NCBI GenBank assembly: GCA_025057345.1 | Contig: JANWXX010000003.1 | Span: forward strand, 1 to 35,810 | DNA length: 35,810 bases | Direction of reading: 5' to 3' | Origin: Polyangiaceae bacterium | GTDB taxonomy: Bacteria; Myxococcota_A; Polyangia; Polyangiales; Polyangiaceae | Shown here: positions 29,918 to 35,810 of the stretch, piece after piece | How the letters are laid out: each line of letters begins with the position of its first letter | Numbering within the stretch: position 1 is the stretch's first letter | Made by a program: the position numbers and the translations under genes | Notes under the pieces: generated by a model | Databases searched by the model: none | What the model was told of the DNA's origin: nothing | What the model saw: the letters and a program-made list of their open reading frames with translations, nothing else

Positions 29918-31195
29918 TCAGAATCCGAGGAGGATCGGCTGGGCCTTAGCGACACGGGTGGAGCCCGAGGCACCGGGGCCACCGTCGGAGTCGGAGCCCA
30001 GGAAGCGGCGGTAGAGAGCGTCAATGCCCACGGTAGCCGTGAGGGAAAATCGTGCGCTCTCGGGAGCATAGAACATGCTCTGTCGCCGCCCACTCGGCCC
30101 GATCGTGTTCCCAAAGTTGTAGTAGTTGAAGGAGAGGTTCAGCTCTTCGGTAAGTTGGTAGTCGATTGACGTGAAAAGGAAGATAAACAGGCCATAATTC
30201 TGAGGGTCGTTGGAAGCGCGCTGAAGATCTTGCTCCGTCACGCGGCCGTTCATGATCTGCATTCCTTCCCCTTTGAGTGTGGTGGGGAGGTAGGTCCAGC
30301 GCTGGATGAAGATGGTATCGAAGGTGAAGCCGAGGTTGGGGGTCACTTGGAGCCCGGTATCCACGACCGAAAGAAGTTGATGGTTGACCAGCATCCGTCC
30401 GCTAAGCTGGTTGTCCACCGTGCTGAGCGTAGGATTGGCAGCATTGGTGCGGGGGTAGTTCCCAGCGATGGCATCGTCCAGCGTGGGGGTCGTGTGCCGA
30501 GCAAAGGCATGGGTGTAGTACATCGACCCGAAGATGCGGGCCGACGAGAACCAATCCCCCCCGCGGTTGAGCGGGATCATCTGCATCAGACCACCACCGC
30601 CACCCACGGCTGCGTAATTGCCGTTGGCCCGCGAGGCCGGCGACGTGGGAAAGAGTACACGAGGACCTCCGAGGAACATGGTCATCCAGCCGTTTTTCCG
30701 TACCAGTGCCCGGGAGTAGACCGCGTTGAACCACAGATCTCCCAGCATGGTTTGCCGGTACTGCGCGGTAGAGTCGTCGTTGGCGAACTCCTTGGTGGCA
30801 TCAATACGGAAGTTGATATTCACCTTGTTCTTCGGATCGTCCGTACCCCAGATCCCACCAGCCCCATAGAGGTTGATGCGGGGCCGGAAGGATGTCCACG
30901 TCTGGACTGATGGGTTCCGGCTTTGGTAGTCGCTCCCTACTCCGACGGTTTCCGTGCTGACCGATTGGTCGAGAAAGATCGTAGAGCCGGCCCACACCAG
31001 CGGCTTCGGCCCCTTGCCGGGAGGGGCTTTCGGGGGCAGCTTCAAGGTTTGCTTGGAGGCCTCGTCTTGCTCGGGATCATCGCTGGAAGCAGGGGGATCG
31101 GTAGAGGAAGACTGCGCCCAAGCTGTGGATGCTCCCAGCATCATCACTGCCGCCACCGACAACCGCCACAACCATATCTTGTTTGCTCTCTCCAT
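29918..31195 (-). CDS. Predicted outer-membrane barrel protein
   Basis: A 425-aa protein. The signal peptide (about 1-27, ends AWA-Q) is clear. A Ser/Pro/Asp-rich linker and a KLPPKAPPGKGPKP segment follow, then repeated amphipathic strands such as NKVNINFRIDATKEF, LSGRMLVNHQLLSVVDTGLQ and ELNLSFNYYNFGN. It ends in ILLGF, whose terminal Phe is a typical outer-membrane insertion signal. AAGGCG lies about nine bases before the ATG and a 7-bp hairpin lies just upstream of that. The strand-rich, Asn/Tyr-rich sequence resembles channel-type barrels, but I cannot name the family. Confidence 0.75.
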   Translation of the reverse strand: MERANKIWLWRLSVAAVMMLGASTAWAQSSSTDPPASSDDPEQDEASKQTLKLPPKAPPGKGPKPLVWAGSTIFLDQSVSTETVGVGSDYQSRNPSVQTWTSFRPRINLYGAGGIWGTDDPKNKVNINFRIDATKEFANDDSTAQYRQTMLGDLWFNAVYSRALVRKNGWMTMFLGGPRVLFPTSPASRANGNYAAVGGGGGLMQMIPLNRGGDWFSSARIFGSMYYTHAFARHTTPTLDDAIAGNYPRTNAANPTLSTVDNQLSGRMLVNHQLLSVVDTGLQVTPNLGFTFDTIFIQRWTYLPTTLKGEGMQIMNGRVTEQDLQRASNDPQNYGLFIFLFTSIDYQLTEELNLSFNYYNFGNTIGPSGRRQSMFYAPESARFSLTATVGIDALYRRFLGSDSDGGPGASGSTRVAKAQPILLGF

Positions 31196-31209
31196 GGGCG
31201 TATCGCCTT

Positions 31210-31227
31210 GCTCTGGGTTTCCAGAGC
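31210..31227 (-). promoter_or_regulatory. Hairpin in the leader of the barrel gene
   Basis: GCTCTGG and CCAGAGC pair perfectly over 7 bp with a four-base loop. On the minus-strand transcript it sits about 14 bases before the ATG, overlapping or bordering the AAGGCG ribosome site. It could therefore control translation of the gene at 29918-31195. Confidence 0.4.
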
Positions 31228-31328
31228 CATACTCCGGCTCAATGCCAACCTACCAAACCCAAATCAGCAATAATCATACCCGTCCACTCACCCCCCGTTC
31301 CCCCGAAAATGCGCTCCTCCCGCTCGTA

Positions 31329-31346
31329 CCGTCAGCCTCCTGACGG
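31329..31346. other. Isolated 7-bp GC-rich hairpin
   Basis: CCGTCAG and CTGACGG pair over 7 bp around a CCTC loop. No T run follows on either strand, so it is not a typical intrinsic terminator. It lies about 360 bp beyond the PEGA-like gene stop. Confidence 0.3.
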
Positions 31347-31702
31347 ATGGAACGCGACAGGCTCGTAACGGACTGTCATCCAACCGCCGTGATCCAGAAG
31401 TCTACATTGTGCAGTTGGAGCAATACCTTCCCTCACCAATCGAATACCCGACATCCCTCCGGAAATACCCCAAGGGCCACTCACGGCGACTCCCCTGGAT
31501 CCCGTCCGTACACGACTGCCCACTGCGTGGAGAATGGAAAGGACCACATTCCGTCTCCGCGTCACTGGCTTTGCGAGTCCTCCAGGCCCTCATCTTCCAC
31601 CTGCACCCCACTCCAATGCGGCGAACGTACAAAGCCGACTCAACGGCCCACATCTTCCGCCCTACCCCACAGAGCCCCACCATCCCCACCCCTCGCGGGA
31701 AA

Positions 31703-32752
31703 TTACCTTACCTCCGTTGGTCGCCCCGTTGTTGCAACCCATAAGAATTGTACGATGACCCCAGCACTGCCGAGCCCCCCCCATGGGACGACGCGGATCT
31801 TGGCGGCTTCCGCCTGGGGCTTCTCGGATTTCATCAACAATCCAACAATGCCGACGGCGGCACCAACACCCGCGACAGCAAAGGAAACCGTAGAAACCAG
31901 ACCGAGGGTTTTGGCACTGTCGATGTCCCTGCTCTTGGAGCGGGGGCAGCGATCCCCCTCACAACCTTCTTTGATCGTGGAGGCACGGGAGAGTGTCATG
32001 GCACCGGTGATGGATCCGGCGATAAGACCAGCCCCGGCGAGTCCAAAGCCGATCAGCGGCATAGGTCGGAGAAAACTAGATTTTGTCTCCGGTGGTGGTG
32101 GTGGCGGTGGCGGTGGTGGCTCCTCGACAGGTTTCTTCTTTTCAGGCTTGGTGACATCGAGAGTCACTTCCTCGGTGGCGCCTGGTGCGAGGTTCACCTC
32201 AGCGGAGGAGGTCTTGGGTCCCTTGGCAACTACAGTGTATTTACCAGGGTTCTGGGGGATAGGCCCCTCAAGCGCGGCAGGGGAAACGGTGAGGTCGTTG
32301 ATGGTGACCTCCACTGCGTCCGGCTTAGCCCCTTTGAGGACGATCTTAATATATCCAATCTTCTTTTTGGTTTCTTGCAGGAGTTTTTGGGCTTCTTCTC
32401 GAGCGCGAACAAAGGGTTCCGGCTCCTTACCCTTGGGGGGAGGAGGGATATCGATGACGGCCTGAGCAGCCTCAACTGCCTCCATGTAGTGGCCCATCGC
32501 TTCCAGGGTTCGAGCCACCTCGAGGCCCGTGGTGGGAACCTTCATGATCGAATGAGCTTTTCGGAAGGCATCGAGGGCAGTCTTGAGGTCCTTGTCTTCA
32601 TCGCGGGCCTTGCGACCTTCGGCCATGAGCTGCCGTGCAGTCTCCTTAGCCTCTTTGGTGGCCTGGGTTCCCTGCGCCGAAGCAAGAGAAGGGAGTAGCA
32701 TCGACGAGACAAGGAGAACCTCGAGAGATCGGGAGATACGTTCAGAAACCAT
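31703..32752 (-). CDS. PEGA-like membrane protein paired with the kinase
   Basis: A 349-aa protein starting at ATG 32752. A longer in-frame reading back to 33049 is unlikely because it lies in the kinase coding sequence. A signal peptide ends ASA-Q (26/27). A helical, tetratricopeptide-like region follows (about 28-130: EAKETARQLMAEGRKARDED to AVEAAQAVIDIPPPP), then a beta region like PEGA (VEVTINDLTVSPA and NPGKYTVVAKG), a run of about 10 Pro, and two hydrophobic segments near the C-terminus. In myxobacteria such proteins are commonly encoded beside Ser/Thr kinases. Its start overlaps the kinase stop by 11 bp, so translation is coupled. It may sense or bind surface structures for the kinase. 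Confidence 0.82.
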   Translation of the reverse strand: MVSERISRSLEVLLVSSMLLPSLASAQGTQATKEAKETARQLMAEGRKARDEDKDLKTALDAFRKAHSIMKVPTTGLEVARTLEAMGHYMEAVEAAQAVIDIPPPPKGKEPEPFVRAREEAQKLLQETKKKIGYIKIVLKGAKPDAVEVTINDLTVSPAALEGPIPQNPGKYTVVAKGPKTSSAEVNLAPGATEEVTLDVTKPEKKKPVEEPPPPPPPPPPETKSSFLRPMPLIGFGLAGAGLIAGSITGAMTLSRASTIKEGCEGDRCPRSKSRDIDSAKTLGLVSTVSFAVAGVGAAVGIVGLLMKSEKPQAEAAKIRVVPWGGLGSAGVIVQFLWVATTGRPTEVR

Positions 32753-34289
32753 CGTCGTGCTTTTTCGTTTTGCTACCACCCTTGAGGGGAGGAGGTTTGG
32801 TTGGAGGAGAGGCCGCGGGTTTGGGGGGAGAAGTGGTAGTTGTTGCGGTCTTGGCAGGCTCCGCAGTCTTGGCAGGCTCCGCAGTCTTGGCAGGCTCCGC
32901 AGTCTTGGCAGGCTCCGCAGTCTTGGCAGGTTCTGCTGTTTTGGAAGGCTCCGCAGATGCCTTAGCAGCAGCATTGGCTGCCTTGGTCTGCAGGGCAAGG
33001 AAACCCACTCCCGTCCAGACAGCAGCGGTGGTGAGGAGCGCACCGGCACCCACGAGCCAATGTTTGGCCCCTATCCTGGCGGTTTTCTGGATGAGAGCCG
33101 TGGGAACAGCGGGGATGGGTGCTGGTACGACGTCGGAGGGACCAATGCTAGGGAGAGCTCCGGGGGCTGGGAGGGGAGCAACCGCGACGACACCGGATTG
33201 AGGAGAAGCAAGGCCGGGGTTGGAGTTGCTGGAGGGGAAACCAGGAACCGGACGAGCAGGACTGACGGAGCTGATGGGGGCGAGATGAGAGCGACTGGAA
33301 ACCATCTGCAAGGCGTTAGCGACCTCACGCTTGCGGGCTTCGGCGCGATCCCCCAAGAAGCGCTGGACGATGGCAGCCACCTCGCTATAGGTAGGTACAG
33401 GGCTTATGCAGGACTCCAGAGCCTGCTGCATCTCCAGGGCAGTGGCGTACCTATCTTCAGGACGATAGGCGAGCGCTTTGCGAACAATGGCGGCGAGGGA
33501 GGGCGGGACGGTGGCAGGGAGGGGCTTGGGGGGTTTGCCGGAGGTCAGGAGATGAAGGGTAGCGAGCTGATTTTCTCCCTCGTAGGGGAGGCGACCGGCG
33601 AGCACTTGGTACATCACGGTCGCGAGGCCCCAGAGATCGGAACGCCGGTCGAGGGCCTTGCCCATAGCCTGTTCGGGGGAGGCATACTGGATCTTGCCCT
33701 TGACCAGCCCAGCGGAGGTTTCCTGGCTCATGCGTCCTGCGGCTTTGGCAACGCCAAAGTCAATGAGCTTGGTGGTACCGCTGACGCCAACAAGGATGTT
33801 TTGGGGGCTCACGTCCCGGTGGACCACATTGAGGAGCTGACCGCGCTCATCGCGAAGCTCATGGGCAGCATGGAGGCCAGCGCAGCAGTCGGCAGCGATG
33901 CGTACCAGCACATCGATGGGGAAGCGAGCGCCTGCCTTGATGATGGCGTTGTAGAGCCTCGCGAGGGAATCGCCATCGACCCATTCCATGGCGAGGAAAA
34001 GAGTGCCGTTTTCCTCGCCGAGATCCATGATTTCGGCCACGTTGGGATGACGAATGCGCGCTGCCAGCCGAGCTTCGTCCAAGAACATGGTCTGGAACTC
34101 TTGGTCGTCGGCGTACTGGGGGAGGATGGTTTTGATGGCAACGAGCTTTTCGAAACCGTGCTTGCCAGTGAGACGGGCCACCCAGACAGTGGCCATCCCG
34201 CCCTGGGCGAGGGGATGGAGCAGCTCGTAGCGATCAAGCTGATAACCGGGCTGGAGGTGGGCTTGCTGGGGAGGAGGAGATACAACCAC
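32742..34289 (-). CDS. Transmembrane Ser/Thr protein kinase (Pkn2-type)
   Basis: A 515-aa Hanks-type kinase. Gly-rich loop LAQGGMATVW (28-37), Lys53 in VAIK, Glu72, catalytic HRDVSPQN (157-164; HRDLKPEN in most relatives, VSP common in myxobacteria), DFG (177-179) and SPE (204-206) are all present, so it should be active. A Pro/Ser-rich juxtamembrane segment (about 335-400) leads to one membrane helix (about 412-433). The external tail contains AKTAEP repeats followed by a basic end. GTG start; no strong ribosome site is visible. It ends in an 11-bp overlap with the PEGA-like gene. It should phosphorylate unknown cytoplasmic targets in response to a cue outside. Confidence 0.95.
   Translation of the reverse strand: MVVSPPPQQAHLQPGYQLDRYELLHPLAQGGMATVWVARLTGKHGFEKLVAIKTILPQYADDQEFQTMFLDEARLAARIRHPNVAEIMDLGEENGTLFLAMEWVDGDSLARLYNAIIKAGARFPIDVLVRIAADCCAGLHAAHELRDERGQLLNVVHRDVSPQNILVGVSGTTKLIDFGVAKAAGRMSQETSAGLVKGKIQYASPEQAMGKALDRRSDLWGLATVMYQVLAGRLPYEGENQLATLHLLTSGKPPKPLPATVPPSLAAIVRKALAYRPEDRYATALEMQQALESCISPVPTYSEVAAIVQRFLGDRAEARKREVANALQMVSSRSHLAPISSVSPARPVPGFPSSNSNPGLASPQSGVVAVAPLPAPGALPSIGPSDVVPAPIPAVPTALIQKTARIGAKHWLVGAGALLTTAAVWTGVGFLALQTKAANAAAKASAEPSKTAEPAKTAEPAKTAEPAKTAEPAKTAEPAKTATTTTSPPKPAASPPTKPPPLKGGSKTKKHDDGF
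32851..32958 (-). repeat. 18-bp tandem repeat in the kinase tail
   Basis: Four perfect 18-bp copies (32851-32922) and two diverged copies to 32958 encode [AS]KTAEP units on the extracytoplasmic side. The perfect copies indicate recent expansion, and tail length may vary between strains. Confidence 0.9.
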
Positions 34290-34313
34290 GGTAGGTCTAG
34301 TATTGCGCGGCTA

Positions 34314-34325
34314 GCGCCTAGGCGC
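34314..34325. promoter_or_regulatory. 12-bp palindrome GCGCC-TA-GGCGC upstream of the kinase
   Basis: A perfect 12-bp palindrome lies 25 bp before the GTG start of the kinase, in the 53-bp gap after the Cys-rich FGE-fold gene. It could be a dimeric-regulator site or a short hairpin; no promoter elements were recognised with it. Confidence 0.3.
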
Positions 34326-34342
34326 GAGGATTTTCGAGGGCG

Positions 34343-35810
34343 TTAGAAGTCTCCGCAGCAACGGAAGCCGATGCCGCTAGAGGACTTAACGTTGCGGACG
34401 ATGGTATTGCTGGCGCTGCAACTCAGGGCCGTGGCTTGAGTTGAGCTGAAGAAGCCACCACGGACGCGACAGGCATCGCTAGCACCGTCGTTTCCGGTAC
34501 AAGAGTCCTCCCACTCTTGGACATTCCCACTCATGTCGAAGATGCCATCGAATCCGCCGACGCAGTTGGTGGCGCTCCCGACCGGGATCAAACCCTTGAC
34601 ACCATAGTCATTGCCGTTGCAGAGCGAGCCAGAGTAAACGTTGCCGTAAGGGTAGGTTGTGTCATCCGGTCCGCGGCAAGCGGCATACCACATGGACTTA
34701 GCACGGTCGTTGATCTCGGCGGCGACCAGAGGGCCGCCGCCAACCTTACCGCAGAGCCGCTTACCAGCCCACTGGCAGTAGGCGAAGGCGTCGCACCAAT
34801 CGACCCGTACCACGGGGAGATCGAAGCCGTTCGCGGTGGGGGGCTGGAGGTCATCCCAGTAGGAGGTATTCCAGGTGCAGACCGAGGGAGAGCCGGTCAC
34901 CGATTGGGGAGGCTGATTGCTTTCTAGGAACTGCTGGTACTGAGCAGCCGTCACTTCGGTTGAGTCAATGTAAAATGGGACACCCTGGCTACTCTTGGCA
35001 ATGACCATGGTAGGGCCCCTTGCGGAGCAGACGCCATTTTCACAGACTGGGGTAGGCAGCTTGCATGGGATCAGGTCAAAACCCGTGCGGTCGGCGTTGC
35101 ATACCTTTTGAATATTCCCCTGACAGGAGGTGTCACCGGGGTCACAGACGGGTGGATCACAGATTCCCTTGGTGCTTTTGCCGCACAAGGCCGCAGAGGC
35201 ACAAGTGTCTACGGTGTCCCACCCATCCTGCTCGGCGTTGCACAGCTGAGCCTTGTTTCCAGAGCACCGTCGCTCGCCGGGCTGGCATACAGGCTTTGGG
35301 CATTTCCCGAGGAAAACACCCCGGGCACAGAGCTTTTCGTTCTCGCAAGACTCTACGAGCGACGTACCCTGCCCCTCGGCATTGCACTTCCTCAAATTGG
35401 CCCCGAGGCAGAAGAACCCGCCCTCCACGCAGATGTCGCACTGACCCAACCCCTTGGGATCACAGAACTGGTTCGCATTGCAGGGAGATCCCTTGGGAGT
35501 CCATCCATCCCCGAAGGCATTGCAGACATACAACTGCTTTCCTGAGCAGTACTGACTGCCAGGGGTGCAGCTGGTGCATTGGCCGATCGTAGCGTTGCAA
35601 GCACCAGCGGGGCACTGAGCGACGAGGAAGGTTTTGGAGCCATCTGCTGTGCACTGACGGAGCTCATCGCCGACGCAGAGGAAAGCATTCGGGGTACATC
35701 CACACAGGTTAGGGCGTCCAGGTGCAGCACTGCAGCTAAGGGGTTCGCTACAGGTGCCGCAGTTCATGGTCTGTCCGCAGCCGTTGTCAACATCACCGCA
35801 GTTGCGCCCG
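34343..35810 (-). CDS. Cys-rich repeat protein with C-terminal SUMF1/FGE-like domain, 5' end outside the window
   Basis: The frame is open to the window edge (GRNCGDVDNGCGQTMNCGTC near the break), so the true start and any signal peptide are not seen. Five Cys-rich modules of about 40 residues follow (CxPG..xC.G....C[NT]A...G, with C.....C and an end C), for example CTPGSQYCSGKQLYVCNA and CQPGERRCSGNKAQLCNAEQ. The C-terminal ~220 residues are an FGE-fold domain: PFYIDSTEVTAAQYQQFL, DWCDAFAYCQWAGKRLCG, FDMSGNVQEWEDSC and GFRCCGDF. The catalytic Cys pair of true FGE is not in place. With the kinase and PEGA-like genes it forms a same-strand cluster, suggesting a surface sensor assembly. Confidence 0.85.
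   Translation of the reverse strand, partial: GRNCGDVDNGCGQTMNCGTCSEPLSCSAAPGRPNLCGCTPNAFLCVGDELRQCTADGSKTFLVAQCPAGACNATIGQCTSCTPGSQYCSGKQLYVCNAFGDGWTPKGSPCNANQFCDPKGLGQCDICVEGGFFCLGANLRKCNAEGQGTSLVESCENEKLCARGVFLGKCPKPVCQPGERRCSGNKAQLCNAEQDGWDTVDTCASAALCGKSTKGICDPPVCDPGDTSCQGNIQKVCNADRTGFDLIPCKLPTPVCENGVCSARGPTMVIAKSSQGVPFYIDSTEVTAAQYQQFLESNQPPQSVTGSPSVCTWNTSYWDDLQPPTANGFDLPVVRVDWCDAFAYCQWAGKRLCGKVGGGPLVAAEINDRAKSMWYAACRGPDDTTYPYGNVYSGSLCNGNDYGVKGLIPVGSATNCVGGFDGIFDMSGNVQEWEDSCTGNDGASDACRVRGGFFSSTQATALSCSASNTIVRNVKSSSGIGFRCCGDF

Larger units (their letters stand above)
31196..31702. other. 507-bp gap with no convincing gene
   Basis: Between the minus-strand barrel gene and the PEGA-like gene lies 507 bp. 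Short open frames on both strands have random codon usage and no signal peptide or ribosome site. The stretch holds two hairpins (listed separately) and a TATGAT (minus strand, 31268-31273) that could be a -10 element for the barrel gene, though no matching -35 is seen. It is long compared with the tight spacing elsewhere, so it may carry regulation or a missed small RNA. Confidence 0.6.

Noticed and set aside
31402-31689. 95-aa minus-strand frame in the 507-bp gap
   Set aside because: Codon use is random, it has no ribosome site, and the protein shows no recognisable domain.
32753-33049. N-terminal extension of the PEGA-like protein
   Set aside because: This stretch is Pro/Leu/Arg-rich and is the shadow of the kinase C-terminus; the signal peptide begins at 32752.
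32583-34346. 587-aa plus-strand frame across the kinase
   Set aside because: It is the antisense of the kinase, whose minus-strand frame has all kinase motifs. The plus frame has low-complexity Gly/Arg sequence and no known motif.

Overview
The window looks like chromosomal DNA of a myxobacterium (Myxococcota), most likely Polyangiales-like. This is an inference from content, not a database match. The signs are G+C-rich DNA (about 60% by eye), strongly G/C-ending codons, and many secreted lipoproteins. Others are a Ser/Thr kinase with an HRDVSPQN catalytic loop beside a PEGA-like protein, SUMF1/FGE-fold proteins, Cys-rich and Gly/Ser-rich lipoproteins, and a MopE-like DNNCNGLIDEGC motif. No tRNA, rRNA, CRISPR array, IS element or phage gene was seen.

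Layout. (1) 1-5027, minus strand: a tightly overlapping operon DUF4350-like protein, MoxR AAA+ ATPase, DUF58 protein, ksgA, then the start of an unknown gene cut by the window edge. (2) 5049-16782, plus strand: a sigma70-like promoter, then eight co-directional genes. These are a 63-aa charged protein, two large predicted beta-propeller lipoproteins, a small lipoprotein, an FGE-fold lipoprotein, an 840-aa membrane-anchored HEAT protein, a lipoprotein with a MopE-like motif, and a secreted alpha/beta-hydrolase. (3) 16795-18698: two small unknown minus-strand genes meet, head to head, an open frame that is only the C-terminal part of a penicillin acylase. This looks like a rearrangement scar. 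(4) 18737-24508, plus strand: a papain-fold lipoprotein peptidase, a soluble HEAT protein, a tocopherol-cyclase/AttH-like protein, a Cys-rich Gly/Ser-rich lipoprotein and a small lipoprotein. (5) 24556-29916, plus strand: a 2-oxoacid (probably branched-chain) dehydrogenase E1 alpha, dihydrolipoyl dehydrogenase, an Mrp-type P-loop Fe-S carrier without the usual CxxC, and an outer-membrane barrel protein. (6) 29918-35810, minus strand: a Cys-rich FGE-fold protein (5' end outside the window), a transmembrane Ser/Thr kinase and a PEGA-like protein, then a 507-bp gap, then a second outer-membrane protein.

How it fits together. Housekeeping functions (rRNA dimethylation, Fe-S carrier, E1 alpha and E3) are embedded among genes for the cell surface. 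The MoxR/DUF58/DUF4350 genes form a known type of chaperone-like module that is expected to act at the membrane. The eight-gene run in block 2 is the best candidate for an undescribed cell-envelope assembly: six of its eight products carry a lipoprotein or signal-type N-terminus, a seventh has a single membrane anchor, and several genes overlap or nearly touch. That they work together is inferred only from gene order.
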